Assembly: GCA_945861845.1 (NCBI GenBank)
Contig: CAMAWS010000187.1
Span: forward strand, 1 to 6,716
Length of the DNA stretch: 6,716 nt
Direction: 5' to 3'
Origin: Candidatus Sulfopaludibacter sp. SbA3
Lineage (GTDB): Bacteria > Acidobacteriota > Terriglobia > 20CM-2-55-15
Shown here piece by piece: positions 1-6,716 of the stretch. How positions within the stretch are numbered: the stretch's first letter is position 1; every line of letters begins with the position of its first letter. The notes under the pieces were generated by a model. The model was given only the letters and a program-made list of their open reading frames with translations, searched no databases and had not been told where the DNA came from. Position numbers and translations under genes: made by a program.

Positions 1-10
1 TCTACAGAAG

Positions 11-2188
11 ATGATCCGCCTCGAAGACATACTTGCGAAGGTCGAAAAACATCATCCGGGCGACGATCTGGATCTTATTCGACGCGCCTATATCTTTTCC
101 GCCAAGGAACACAAGGGCCAGGTGCGCGCATCGGGCGAGCCTTATCTGACGCACCCTCTTGAGGTCGGCAACCTCCTGGCTGAAATGAAAATGGATGCCG
201 TGACCGTCGGCGTCGGACTTCTCCACGATGTTGTCGAAGACACCCTCACTACGCTCGAGAAGATCGAGGAACTTTTTGGAAAGGAGGTTGCCCACATAGT
301 TGACGGCGTTACCAAGATCAGCCAGATTCAGTTCACTTCCAAGGAAGAAAAACAGGCCGAGAACTTCCGGAAGATGCTTCTGGCGATGACAGACGACATC
401 CGCGTCATCATGGTGAAGTTTGCCGACCGTCTTCACAACATGCGGACATTGACCTACCTCCCAGCCGACCGGCGTGAAGCGATCGCACGCGAGACGATGG
501 ACATATACGCCCCGCTTGCCAACAGGCTCGGCATGGGGAAAATCCGCGGCGAACTCGAAGACTTATCCTTTAGCTATCTTGATCCCAAGGCGTACCAGGA
601 GTTGAAGGACCTCGTCGAACGAAATCGCAAGACGCATGAAACGTTTCTGGCCGAAGTCACCCAGACTGTAGAAGAAAAGCTCAGGGAGCAGGGCATTCCG
701 GCCCACACGGAGTCACGAGTCAAGCGGCTCTATTCCATTCACGAGAAGCTCCGGAAACAACGGATAACGATCGATCGCGTATACGACCTCCTCGCCATTC
801 GCATCATCACAGACAGCGTGAAAAACTGCTACTCGGCGCTCGGCGTGATTCATAACACCTGGCGTCCTGTGCCGGGCCGTATCAAGGACTTCATCGCGAT
901 GCCGCGGCCCAACATGTATCAATCGCTGCACACATCCGTTATTGCCCGGGGACAGCCTTTTGAGGTCCAGATCCGAACGGCCGAGATGCACAATGTAGCG
1001 GAGGAAGGCATTGCGGCTCACTGGAAGTACAAGGATGGGAAACTTGTAGCCGATGAAGGCGAGGATCAGCGCATAGCGTGGCTCCGCCACCTCGTGGAAT
1101 GGCAGCAGGAAATGAAAGATCCTGCCGATTTCCTGAGCACGCTGAAGATCGATCTCTATCCAGAAGAAGTGTATGCCTTCACGCCCAAGGGAAAGGTCAT
1201 TACGCTGCCCCGGGACGCCACGCCGGTGGATTTCGCATACGCCATTCACACCGAAGTCGGCAATAAGTGTGTCGGCGCCAAGATCAATGGCCGGATCGTC
1301 CCCCTGAAGAGCAAACTCAAGAACGGCGACACCATAGAGATCAGCACTCAGCCCGGCCACACGCCTAGCCGCGATTGGCTCTCTTTCGTGAGGACATCGA
1401 GAGCTCGTAACAAGATTCGGCATTGGCTGAATGAACAGGAGGGCGAGAGGGCAATCGAACTTGGCCGCAAGATGATGGAAAAAGAAGCGCGAAAATACAA
1501 GATGAACGCGCGCGACCTGCTCGACAGTGACACGTTGAAGGATCTGCTCCCGGATTACGCGGCCAGCAAAGTTGACGACCTGCTGGCGTCTATCGGATAC
1601 GGCAAGATTTCTGCGAAGACCATCCTGAATCGTTTGGCCCCTGACGGCCTGAAGGAGCCCTCGCCGGCAGAGGAATCCAGAATCACGTCGGCCGTCAAGA
1701 GAGTGCTTGGATTTGGTAGCGATGCAAAGCTAAAGGTAAAGGGATTCGACGACCTGCTTGTCTACCGTGCCAAGTGCTGCAATCCCATCCGCGGTGAAGA
1801 GATTATCGGCTACATCACCAGGGGAAAGGGTGTGGCCGTCCATTCCAAGAAGTGTCCAAATGTCCAGAACCTCATGTACGATGCCAACCGGAAGATCGAA
1901 GTAGAATGGGCTGGCGCCGCCCCCGATACCGAAGCCTACGCCGTGCCCTTGACTATCCTTACGGAAGATCGGCCCGGTATGCTGGCAGAAATCGCGACGG
2001 TAATCTCGGAGATACGATCCAACATCCTCAACGCCGACGCCCGAACAGCCGACGATCGAGGCACCATCGATATTACAGTTGAAATCCCGGATATGAAGCA
2101 CCTTGAACGCGTGATCGCCTCATTGAAAAAGATCGTGGGCGTCTACGACGTTACCCGTTCCCGTAAAGCTGTAAACACAACCAAGTAA
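11..2188 (+). CDS. rel: Bifunctional (p)ppGpp synthetase / (p)ppGpp 3'-pyrophosphohydrolase (long RelA/SpoT homologue, Rel)
   Basis: Cytoplasmic stringent-response enzyme of 725 residues, a normal length for a long RSH protein. It makes pppGpp/ppGpp from ATP plus GTP/GDP and also hydrolyses the 3'-diphosphate. The N-terminal HD hydrolase domain (about 20-180) looks active: H48, H72-D73 and D139 (in KFADRLHN) are the expected metal ligands, and E76-D77 (in HDVVEDT) the catalytic pair. The synthetase domain (about 205-340) has R236/K238, D259, Y303 and E318. R290-I-K-D293 is the RXKD signature of bifunctional Rel enzymes rather than the EXDD of monofunctional RelA. The regulatory half has a TGS domain (about 384-447, with the tRNA-end-contacting histidine at H413), a helical domain, a Cys-rich zinc-finger-like domain (C589-C590, H611, C615) and a C-terminal ACT domain (about 645-716). 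The ATG at 11 gives a family-like N-terminus, but only 10 upstream bases are visible, with no stop in frame, so an earlier start cannot be excluded. ridA follows 11 bases downstream. Confidence 0.97.
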   Translation: MIRLEDILAKVEKHHPGDDLDLIRRAYIFSAKEHKGQVRASGEPYLTHPLEVGNLLAEMKMDAVTVGVGLLHDVVEDTLTTLEKIEELFGKEVAHIVDGVTKISQIQFTSKEEKQAENFRKMLLAMTDDIRVIMVKFADRLHNMRTLTYLPADRREAIARETMDIYAPLANRLGMGKIRGELEDLSFSYLDPKAYQELKDLVERNRKTHETFLAEVTQTVEEKLREQGIPAHTESRVKRLYSIHEKLRKQRITIDRVYDLLAIRIITDSVKNCYSALGVIHNTWRPVPGRIKDFIAMPRPNMYQSLHTSVIARGQPFEVQIRTAEMHNVAEEGIAAHWKYKDGKLVADEGEDQRIAWLRHLVEWQQEMKDPADFLSTLKIDLYPEEVYAFTPKGKVITLPRDATPVDFAYAIHTEVGNKCVGAKINGRIVPLKSKLKNGDTIEISTQPGHTPSRDWLSFVRTSRARNKIRHWLNEQEGERAIELGRKMMEKEARKYKMNARDLLDSDTLKDLLPDYAASKVDDLLASIGYGKISAKTILNRLAPDGLKEPSPAEESRITSAVKRVLGFGSDAKLKVKGFDDLLVYRAKCCNPIRGEEIIGYITRGKGVAVHSKKCPNVQNLMYDANRKIEVEWAGAAPDTEAYAVPLTILTEDRPGMLAEIATVISEIRSNILNADARTADDRGTIDITVEIPDMKHLERVIASLKKIVGVYDVTRSRKAVNTTK

Positions 2189-2190
2189 TC

Positions 2191-2194
2191 GGAG
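2191..2194 (+). promoter_or_regulatory. Ribosome binding site of ridA
   Basis: GGAG lies 5 bases before the ATG at 2200 and inside the 11-base gap after the rel stop codon. It supports the chosen ridA start. With no room for a promoter or terminator in the gap, it implies co-transcription with rel. Confidence 0.8.
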
Positions 2195-2199
2195 TCCAT

Positions 2200-2586
2200 A
2201 TGAGCCACACCGCAATCAGCACCTCGCTCGGCCCTTCTGCGATCGGTCCTTATTCACAAGCAATCCTGGCAGGCAATCTTCTGTTCGTTTCCGGCCAGAT
2301 CCCGATCGATCCATCAAATGGCCAGATCATCGAAGACAAGAGCATTCGCGCGCAAACCCGCCGCGTGCTCCAAAACATACAGGGCATTCTTCAGGCTGGC
2401 GGCGCATCGCTCAATAACGTCGTCAAGACGACGGTCTACCTGAAGGACATGAACGAGTTTGCCGAAATGAATGCTGCATACGCCGAGTTTTTCCAGGCGG
2501 TGCCGCCTTCGCGTGCGACGGTGGAAGTGGCCCGCCTTCCTCGGGACGTATCAATAGAGATCGACTGCATAGCTATAGTCACCTGA
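2200..2586 (+). CDS. ridA: RidA family reactive intermediate (enamine/imine) deaminase
   Basis: Small cytosolic protein of 128 residues, the usual length of the RidA (YjgF/YER057c/UK114) family. These proteins are trimers that hydrolyse 2-aminoacrylate and related enamines/imines released by PLP-dependent dehydratases such as threonine dehydratase, protecting PLP enzymes from damage. Seen in the sequence: an AIGPYSQA segment with Y18, the core SGQIP at 31-35, [10 protein letters not shown] at 75-84, and the signature [13 protein letters not shown]. In that signature R105 is the carboxylate-binding arginine, at the same number as in E. coli RidA. E120 in the terminal strand (VSIEID) matches the conserved glutamate. 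Position 107 is Thr where E. coli RidA has Cys, which is common in the family. The start is fixed by a GGAG site. The gene is the second of a rel-ridA pair, an arrangement also known next to spoT in some Proteobacteria. Its last 8 bases overlap the end of the convergent tamB. Archetypal RidA (subgroup RidA rather than Rid1-7) is likely but not proven. Confidence 0.95.
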   Translation: MSHTAISTSLGPSAIGPYSQAILAGNLLFVSGQIPIDPSNGQIIEDKSIRAQTRRVLQNIQGILQAGGASLNNVVKTTVYLKDMNEFAEMNAAYAEFFQAVPPSRATVEVARLPRDVSIEIDCIAIVT

Positions 2587-5500
2587 ACCGGGTTCTAAAC
2601 TTCAGGTCGAGCCCCAGTGAGCCTGTTTCATCCCGCGAAGCCACGACGGAAGTATTCCTGGAAACGAAGTATTCGATCTGGACGATCTGTTGCCGATTCG
2701 ACGATAGGTCCTGCGAATAAGTGATGGACAGGTCCTTCGTGACCTGTTTGGAAATGGTGAGCCGGGCCACAGGATTATTTTCAGCGCCAACTAGAAACGG
2801 GTCAATACGCACACGGTCGAGTCCGAGCAAGCCGAACCGGTTCCCCACTCGGGACTGAAGCAGATCGAACAAAATGGATGCCGCTCCTCCCTGGAATAGC
2901 TGTTCGCTGGTCGGAACAGCTCCGCCACCTGACCGAGCTGCGAGCTCTTCACGTGTCCGCCCGCCCGCGATGAGACTTACAATTTCGAGTTGCGGCAAGG
3001 GTGGGTCCGAACGCATGTCCAACCGCATCCTTTCCCCGCGACCGCTGATGGAAAGGATTACGCGATAGTCCCTTAGTTCGGACTCTGCCTGAATATCCAC
3101 GACGGGCTCAATACGAAGAGGATCTACGAAATCAATGTTGCCCCTAGTGACCTCATACCTTGTGCCCTGGAACAGAAGCGTCCCGCCGCTCGCTTCGACG
3201 TGTCCGGTCAATGCTGGATCGTCCACCGTGCCTGAAATGTCGAGGTTCAGGCGCGCCTCAACATCGGCCAGTTCATTCCGGATGGAAATATTCTGGCTAC
3301 CTTCCAAATGCAACGCAAGCCGCACCTTTCCCAGCGGCGTCACGGTTTGATCCAGTGCAACTTCCTGAAACAGCCGGAGAAATTCGTCGAAATCGCTTTG
3401 ATACGACAGGCTTTGAACCTGCAGGTTACCCTGAACCAACGGCGCATCCGCCGTTCCCTGAAGGACAATCGCCCCGTCAACAACCGTCCGCAGTCCTTCC
3501 GGGTACCTGAAGCGTACATCGTCCATGTCGATGCGGACATTCATGGAACTGACTTGCCGCTGATCCAGCACCGCCGCTCCCTGAGCCCGAACCTCGCCGC
3601 CTCCGATTCGCCCCGCGATATTGTTTACCGTGACCCTGTTTTGATCGAAAAAAAGCTCGCCCGATAATCCCGACAGGCTGGTAAAAAAACCGCGGCGGCC
3701 GAACGCGCCATTCGTGAACCTCGCGACACCGCGCAAGTCCGGATTCTGGGCAGTACCGCTCATGCGGCCCTCTACGTTGACGCTTCCGCTGGAGAACCAG
3801 TCCGGATACGCAGCGCCAAAGAGCCCAAGATCCAGCCGGCCGCTCACATCGAGGCCAAGTGACGCGCCAGGAGTGAATCCTATTGTGCCCACCAGGGAGA
3901 CCTCAGTACCCTCGCCGGTGAATGTCATCCCGGATATCCGGACCATGTCGCGGTCGAAATCGAATTGGAATGGGGCTTTTGTGCGCAGGGCGCGCTGTTC
4001 AATGCGGGCTTCAGCGGATTCGATCCGTCCGTCGCCTTTCAGGCTCTTGGGATCGCTCAGGAGCCCCGAGATCGCAGCGCTCCCGGAAACGGTAAGAGTT
4101 CCTTCCGCCATGCCGGCGATGTGATCGAGCGAATAGGTAGCGAATGAGGCAGTCGATCTGAAAGGGTAACCGGCAACGCCAGTGTCAATATTGGCCGATA
4201 GTCGCAGGTTCCGCGCCGCATCGAACGCAACGTTCAGGGTTGAATCCGTGGACGACAGTACAACGCTCACCTGTGGAAACTCTTCACCGAACACTTCAAG
4301 GTTTTCAATCACGGCATCGCCCCGGATATTCGGGCTCTGCCGCGTCCCGTCACCGCGAATCTGGGCCTGGCGAATAACGCCTCGCACGGGCTGCGGTAAG
4401 CCAGCATCATTGAGATCGTCAAGATTGACGGACCTGGCATTGACCGCAAGCTTGAATGTTTCAATGGCCTGGTTGTATGTGACGCTGCCATCAATGCTGG
4501 CTTCCTTCCTCCTGATGGCGACCTGAGTCAGATCGACGACAGGTTCGAAATATCGAACGTGGGCGCGCGTGTCGCCGATGAATCGTTCGTCGATCAGGAA
4601 GCCGTCGACCTGGACGTCACCTTCCACCCGTACCGGATCAAAGGATGTGATACGTACGGCGCCGGTGAATGCGCCTTCCAGCTTTCGATTCGCAAACTGG
4701 GAAATATCTCCGCCCAGTGCGCGCGTCGCCTGTACCCGCAGATCGACAGGGGAGCCATCGAGAGCAGCGGTGCCGTTGATAACCACCTGGGACTGGCCCT
4801 GGTCCAAACGGGCATTTGTGAGATCAGCAATCTCCGCTGCGGTATCCAGCCGCACATTTCCCCCGGCACGTTGAATTCGCCACTGTCCCTTGAATACATG
4901 GTTCTCGAGGGTAAACGCGCCATCCAGGATCGGAGCCTTGATTCGGCCGGTCAATCTCCCATCGAAGGAACCGGCTCCGTTGGCGTCGCCATAAAGAAAC
5001 GCGATCTCCCTCAGGTTCGAGGATGGCGCGTCCAATCGCAGGTCGGAATTCTCGCCGTGGATCAAGCCATCAGCCATGACCGCGGTGGAGTAAAAACGAC
5101 CGTTCGCATTGGACACGCGCAACTGCCCGGGCTCTGCTTCAAAATCCGTTGTCCCATCGAGCGGAAATGGCACAAGGCCGCTCGCGTCACCTGCGTATGA
5201 CCTCAACGCGGCATTGCCCGCAAATTGAAAGCGGGCAAGCTTGCCCTCAAACCAGCCATTAAGAGTGCCCGTCATTCTCGAAAAGATTCGGTAAGCGGGA
5301 TCCCACGGATAGGCGCGCGACAGGTTTGCGGCATCGATGCCCGAGTAATCGATATCCAAGACAACCCTCGACGGTCCCGGAAGTTCTTCAATAAGGACGT
5401 CGCCTTCAACAACGCCATCTAAGATCTGGGCGCGTAGATTGTGGAAAGCCGCCTGCTTTTCCGGATACTGATACGTGTAATCCGCTTTGAAACCCGAGGC

Positions 5501-6424
5501 ATGCCAACCTTCGAAGTCGATAGCGTTCGCATTGGCTGTTCCGCGCGTAAGAAAATGCTCCCGGGAGAATTCAAGGAAACCCGCCGCGTCTGCGGTTCCA
5601 GCAAACTGCTCCGTGGCGAAGAAATAATTAAGGAATGGAATGTCGGTTGTCCCGGTGTATTCCAGCCTTCCCGCCGTACTGCCGGACAGCAACTGGTTCA
5701 CCCGGCCTTGCAGCTTGTACGCCGACTTGCCCGACACTATTTCCATGCGCTGAACCATCAGCGTGTTTCGTGCGTAATCGAGATCGGCGTCAAGTGCGTA
5801 CGGAATGGACGGCCTGTCGTCTCGATCAAGGTTTCCGGAATACCGAAGGTGAGCGGAAAGGATCTCGGTAGCGCCATTGAAACTAATATCAGACGCCACG
5901 TCGACGAGGCCAAGATCTATGTTTACGCGGCGGTCGTTCAAAAACGCGGCGCCGCCTGCAATCCTGAAGTTATCGATCGAGATTCGAAAGTTGAACGGCC
6001 TGCGCGCGTCCGCCTGCGGCGGCGAAGGAATGTTCGTTCGGCCATCGGGTCCAACCACGACATGGATCTCAGGTTCGCTGATCAAAAGCTCGAATAAATC
6101 AACCCGCCGCTGAAGCAATGTCCGGAGGCTGATCCCGGCTTCGACTCGCGGAAAGCGGGCCAATGGTGGATCGGATGCCGGTTCCAGTCCGCGAAGGGTC
6201 AGCCCTTCCAACCAGAAACGCTGGTCCCGGAAAGACCAGTCGAAGTTGTTGAGCAGGACCTCGGCTCCCGTTTGCCTTCCGATCTCCTCAACAACGAACA
6301 CTCGCGCGATTTCCTTGAAAGCCGGCGAGTTGATGTAAGCAAGGAAAGCCCCGATGGCTGCCACGATAATCACTCCGGTGAGTACCAGAAGCCCCAGTAC
6401 TCTCCGCTTAGTCAAAAGTCTCAA
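2579..6424 (-). CDS. tamB: TamB-family translocation and assembly module protein (AsmA-like, C-terminal DUF490/TamB domain)
   Basis: Predicted protein of 1281 residues, close to E. coli TamB (about 1260). An N-terminal signal anchor (basic KRR at 6-8, hydrophobic about 9-30) should hold it in the inner membrane, with the rest crossing the periplasm as a long beta-strand groove. The family acts in outer-membrane protein assembly with TamA/BamA-type barrels and in phospholipid transport. The C-terminal TamB domain (about 930-1281) is clear: [53 protein letters not shown] and a beta-barrel-like aromatic/basic terminus FRTRFR. The middle consists of degenerate beta repeats of the form G-T-x3-P-x-L-x-G, and the protein has no cysteine at all. 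The start is TTG at 6424: AGGGGAG lies 5 bases upstream and a stop codon sits in frame just before it. An in-frame TTG at 6415 is the only close alternative. The gene begins 17 bases inside the upstream SurA-like gene, suggesting translational coupling. No TamA/BamA partner is visible here. Family assignment is firm; the exact cargo is unknown. Confidence 0.93.
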   Translation of the reverse strand: MRLLTKRRVLGLLVLTGVIIVAAIGAFLAYINSPAFKEIARVFVVEEIGRQTGAEVLLNNFDWSFRDQRFWLEGLTLRGLEPASDPPLARFPRVEAGISLRTLLQRRVDLFELLISEPEIHVVVGPDGRTNIPSPPQADARRPFNFRISIDNFRIAGGAAFLNDRRVNIDLGLVDVASDISFNGATEILSAHLRYSGNLDRDDRPSIPYALDADLDYARNTLMVQRMEIVSGKSAYKLQGRVNQLLSGSTAGRLEYTGTTDIPFLNYFFATEQFAGTADAAGFLEFSREHFLTRGTANANAIDFEGWHASGFKADYTYQYPEKQAAFHNLRAQILDGVVEGDVLIEELPGPSRVVLDIDYSGIDAANLSRAYPWDPAYRIFSRMTGTLNGWFEGKLARFQFAGNAALRSYAGDASGLVPFPLDGTTDFEAEPGQLRVSNANGRFYSTAVMADGLIHGENSDLRLDAPSSNLREIAFLYGDANGAGSFDGRLTGRIKAPILDGAFTLENHVFKGQWRIQRAGGNVRLDTAAEIADLTNARLDQGQSQVVINGTAALDGSPVDLRVQATRALGGDISQFANRKLEGAFTGAVRITSFDPVRVEGDVQVDGFLIDERFIGDTRAHVRYFEPVVDLTQVAIRRKEASIDGSVTYNQAIETFKLAVNARSVNLDDLNDAGLPQPVRGVIRQAQIRGDGTRQSPNIRGDAVIENLEVFGEEFPQVSVVLSSTDSTLNVAFDAARNLRLSANIDTGVAGYPFRSTASFATYSLDHIAGMAEGTLTVSGSAAISGLLSDPKSLKGDGRIESAEARIEQRALRTKAPFQFDFDRDMVRISGMTFTGEGTEVSLVGTIGFTPGASLGLDVSGRLDLGLFGAAYPDWFSSGSVNVEGRMSGTAQNPDLRGVARFTNGAFGRRGFFTSLSGLSGELFFDQNRVTVNNIAGRIGGGEVRAQGAAVLDQRQVSSMNVRIDMDDVRFRYPEGLRTVVDGAIVLQGTADAPLVQGNLQVQSLSYQSDFDEFLRLFQEVALDQTVTPLGKVRLALHLEGSQNISIRNELADVEARLNLDISGTVDDPALTGHVEASGGTLLFQGTRYEVTRGNIDFVDPLRIEPVVDIQAESELRDYRVILSISGRGERMRLDMRSDPPLPQLEIVSLIAGGRTREELAARSGGGAVPTSEQLFQGGAASILFDLLQSRVGNRFGLLGLDRVRIDPFLVGAENNPVARLTISKQVTKDLSITYSQDLSSNRQQIVQIEYFVSRNTSVVASRDETGSLGLDLKFRTRFR
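2581..2607. repeat. 7-base inverted repeat spanning the convergent gene ends
   Basis: ACCTGAA (2581-2587) and its exact reverse complement TTCAGGT (2601-2607) are separated by 13 bases. The left arm contains the ridA stop codon, and the whole element lies in the last codons of tamB. A nested GAAC/GTTC (2585-2588/2592-2595) is an alternative fold. Neither side carries a T-run, so it is not a typical intrinsic terminator. It might be a weak transcript-end hairpin shared by the two converging operons, or chance. Confidence 0.3.
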
Positions 6425-6716
6425 TAGCGCTCCCCTGTCTTACTGACTCGAGCCAGACCTGAACCTCGCGTTCCAGTTTCTCTTCGACGAGATTATTTGT
6501 CACAAGACGTGCCACCTCCTGCAAAGGCGGGACCGGATCAAGCCCGCGCCTCCGGGCCTCGGGAACAAACACCTCGGCGTAATAGGTTTGGATTTCCGCT
6601 TCGGACGTGCTGATAAACTGGCGGAAGCGCAGATCAAAGTACCTGGAAGTTTCCAACCGCCGCCGGATTCCCTGCCGAAGATCGTCTAAAGCGATTTCCC
6701 CCCTGTTTGATACCTT
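6408..6716 (-). CDS. C-terminal part of a SurA-type (SurA_N-like) periplasmic chaperone / PPIase-like protein; 5' end outside the window
   Basis: The reading frame is open from the window edge (first visible codon AAG at 6716) to TAA at 6410-6408, giving 102 residues with no visible true start. A TTG at 6656 is internal: the 20 codons before it continue the same helical pattern (DDLRQGIRRRLETSRYFDLRFRQF). The arrangement 'LR..IRRRL..SRYFDLRFRQFISTSEAEIQTYY' then 'VFVPEARRRG', 'PPLQEVARLV' and 'EEKLEREVQVWLESVRQ' is the late part of a SurA N-terminal chaperone domain, including the step where a strand-edge Ser/Thr precedes 'EAEIQTYY'. The protein ends just after this domain, so no parvulin PPIase domain follows. 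One could only precede it, which would be unusual for SurA order. The signal peptide or lipobox cannot be seen. It overlaps tamB by 17 bases, fitting an outer-membrane-protein biogenesis operon. No cysteine occurs in the visible part. It could also be annotated as a hypothetical protein or a peptidylprolyl isomerase. Confidence 0.7.
   Translation of the reverse strand, partial: KVSNRGEIALDDLRQGIRRRLETSRYFDLRFRQFISTSEAEIQTYYAEVFVPEARRRGLDPVPPLQEVARLVTNNLVEEKLEREVQVWLESVRQGSAIETFD
6430..6436 (-). promoter_or_regulatory. Strong ribosome binding site for the TTG start of tamB
   Basis: Read on the - strand this is AGGGGAG, with a 5-base spacer (CGCTA) before the TTG at 6424-6422. It lies inside the coding sequence of the upstream SurA-like gene. 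It is the main reason to accept a TTG start here, since no in-frame ATG is available nearby and a TAA closes the frame a few codons upstream. Confidence 0.75.

Noticed and set aside
1..10. Possible ribosome binding site (AGAAG) before rel
   Set aside because: It abuts the ATG with essentially no spacer, so it is badly placed. The real signal may be different, or the start may lie upstream outside the window.
713..1423. 236-residue open frame on the - strand, opposite rel
   Set aside because: Antisense to the catalytic and TGS regions of rel, whose conserved residues fix the true frame. It has no domain of its own. The same applies to the - strand frames at 2-436 and 1730-2101.
2563..2580. 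Palindrome ATAGCTAT (2569-2576) flanked by GACT/AGTC near the end of ridA, as a possible terminator or operator
   Set aside because: The flanking arms are not in register with the palindrome, there is no T-run in either direction, and the bases are explained by RidA codons. Too short to separate from chance.
4559..5200. 213-residue open frame on the + strand, opposite tamB
   Set aside because: It lies wholly inside tamB in the antisense direction, has no recognisable domain, no clear ribosome site that I can see, and an unlikely composition. The tamB frame has unmistakable family motifs.
5441..6097. 218-residue open frame on the + strand, opposite the N-terminal part of tamB
   Set aside because: GTG-started antisense shadow with no recognisable motif, embedded in a well-supported gene.
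6408..6656. Treating the SurA-like frame as a complete 82-residue gene starting at TTG 6656
   Set aside because: The frame stays open for 20 more codons to the window edge with matching helical domain sequence, so the gene is truncated by the window and the TTG is internal.

Overview
The window is almost entirely protein-coding and looks like ordinary chromosomal housekeeping DNA from a Gram-negative-type (diderm) bacterium. It is moderately GC-rich. The bifunctional Rel protein resembles Acidobacteriota sequences as I remember them, and the TamB plus SurA-type pair requires an outer membrane. Acidobacteriota is therefore my best guess, but it is an inference from protein style and not a database result.

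Layout: two gene pairs converge. On the + strand, a complete bifunctional (p)ppGpp synthetase/hydrolase (rel, 11-2188) is followed after 11 bases by a RidA-family enamine/imine deaminase (2200-2586). On the - strand, the 3' part of a gene with a SurA-type chaperone helical domain (6408 to the window end, 5' part missing) runs into a very large TamB-family gene (2579-6424). TamB starts inside the end of the SurA-like gene (17-base overlap). The tamB and ridA 3' ends overlap by 8 bases, so the window has essentially no intergenic space beyond the 11-base rel-ridA gap and the first 10 bases.

How the genes work together: rel sets the level of the alarmone (p)ppGpp in response to amino-acid starvation. 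RidA removes reactive 2-aminoacrylate-type intermediates made by PLP enzymes of amino-acid metabolism, so the pair fits a stress and amino-acid-metabolism operon. The opposite pair belongs to envelope biogenesis: a periplasmic chaperone-like protein and an inner-membrane-anchored, periplasm-spanning TamB protein implicated in outer-membrane protein assembly and/or phospholipid transport.

I found no mobile element, CRISPR array, tRNA, rRNA, phage gene or convincing undescribed system. The points worth a second look are the compact gene junctions, the SurA-like/TamB pairing, the degenerate repeats and complete absence of cysteine in TamB, and one conservative active-site substitution in Rel.
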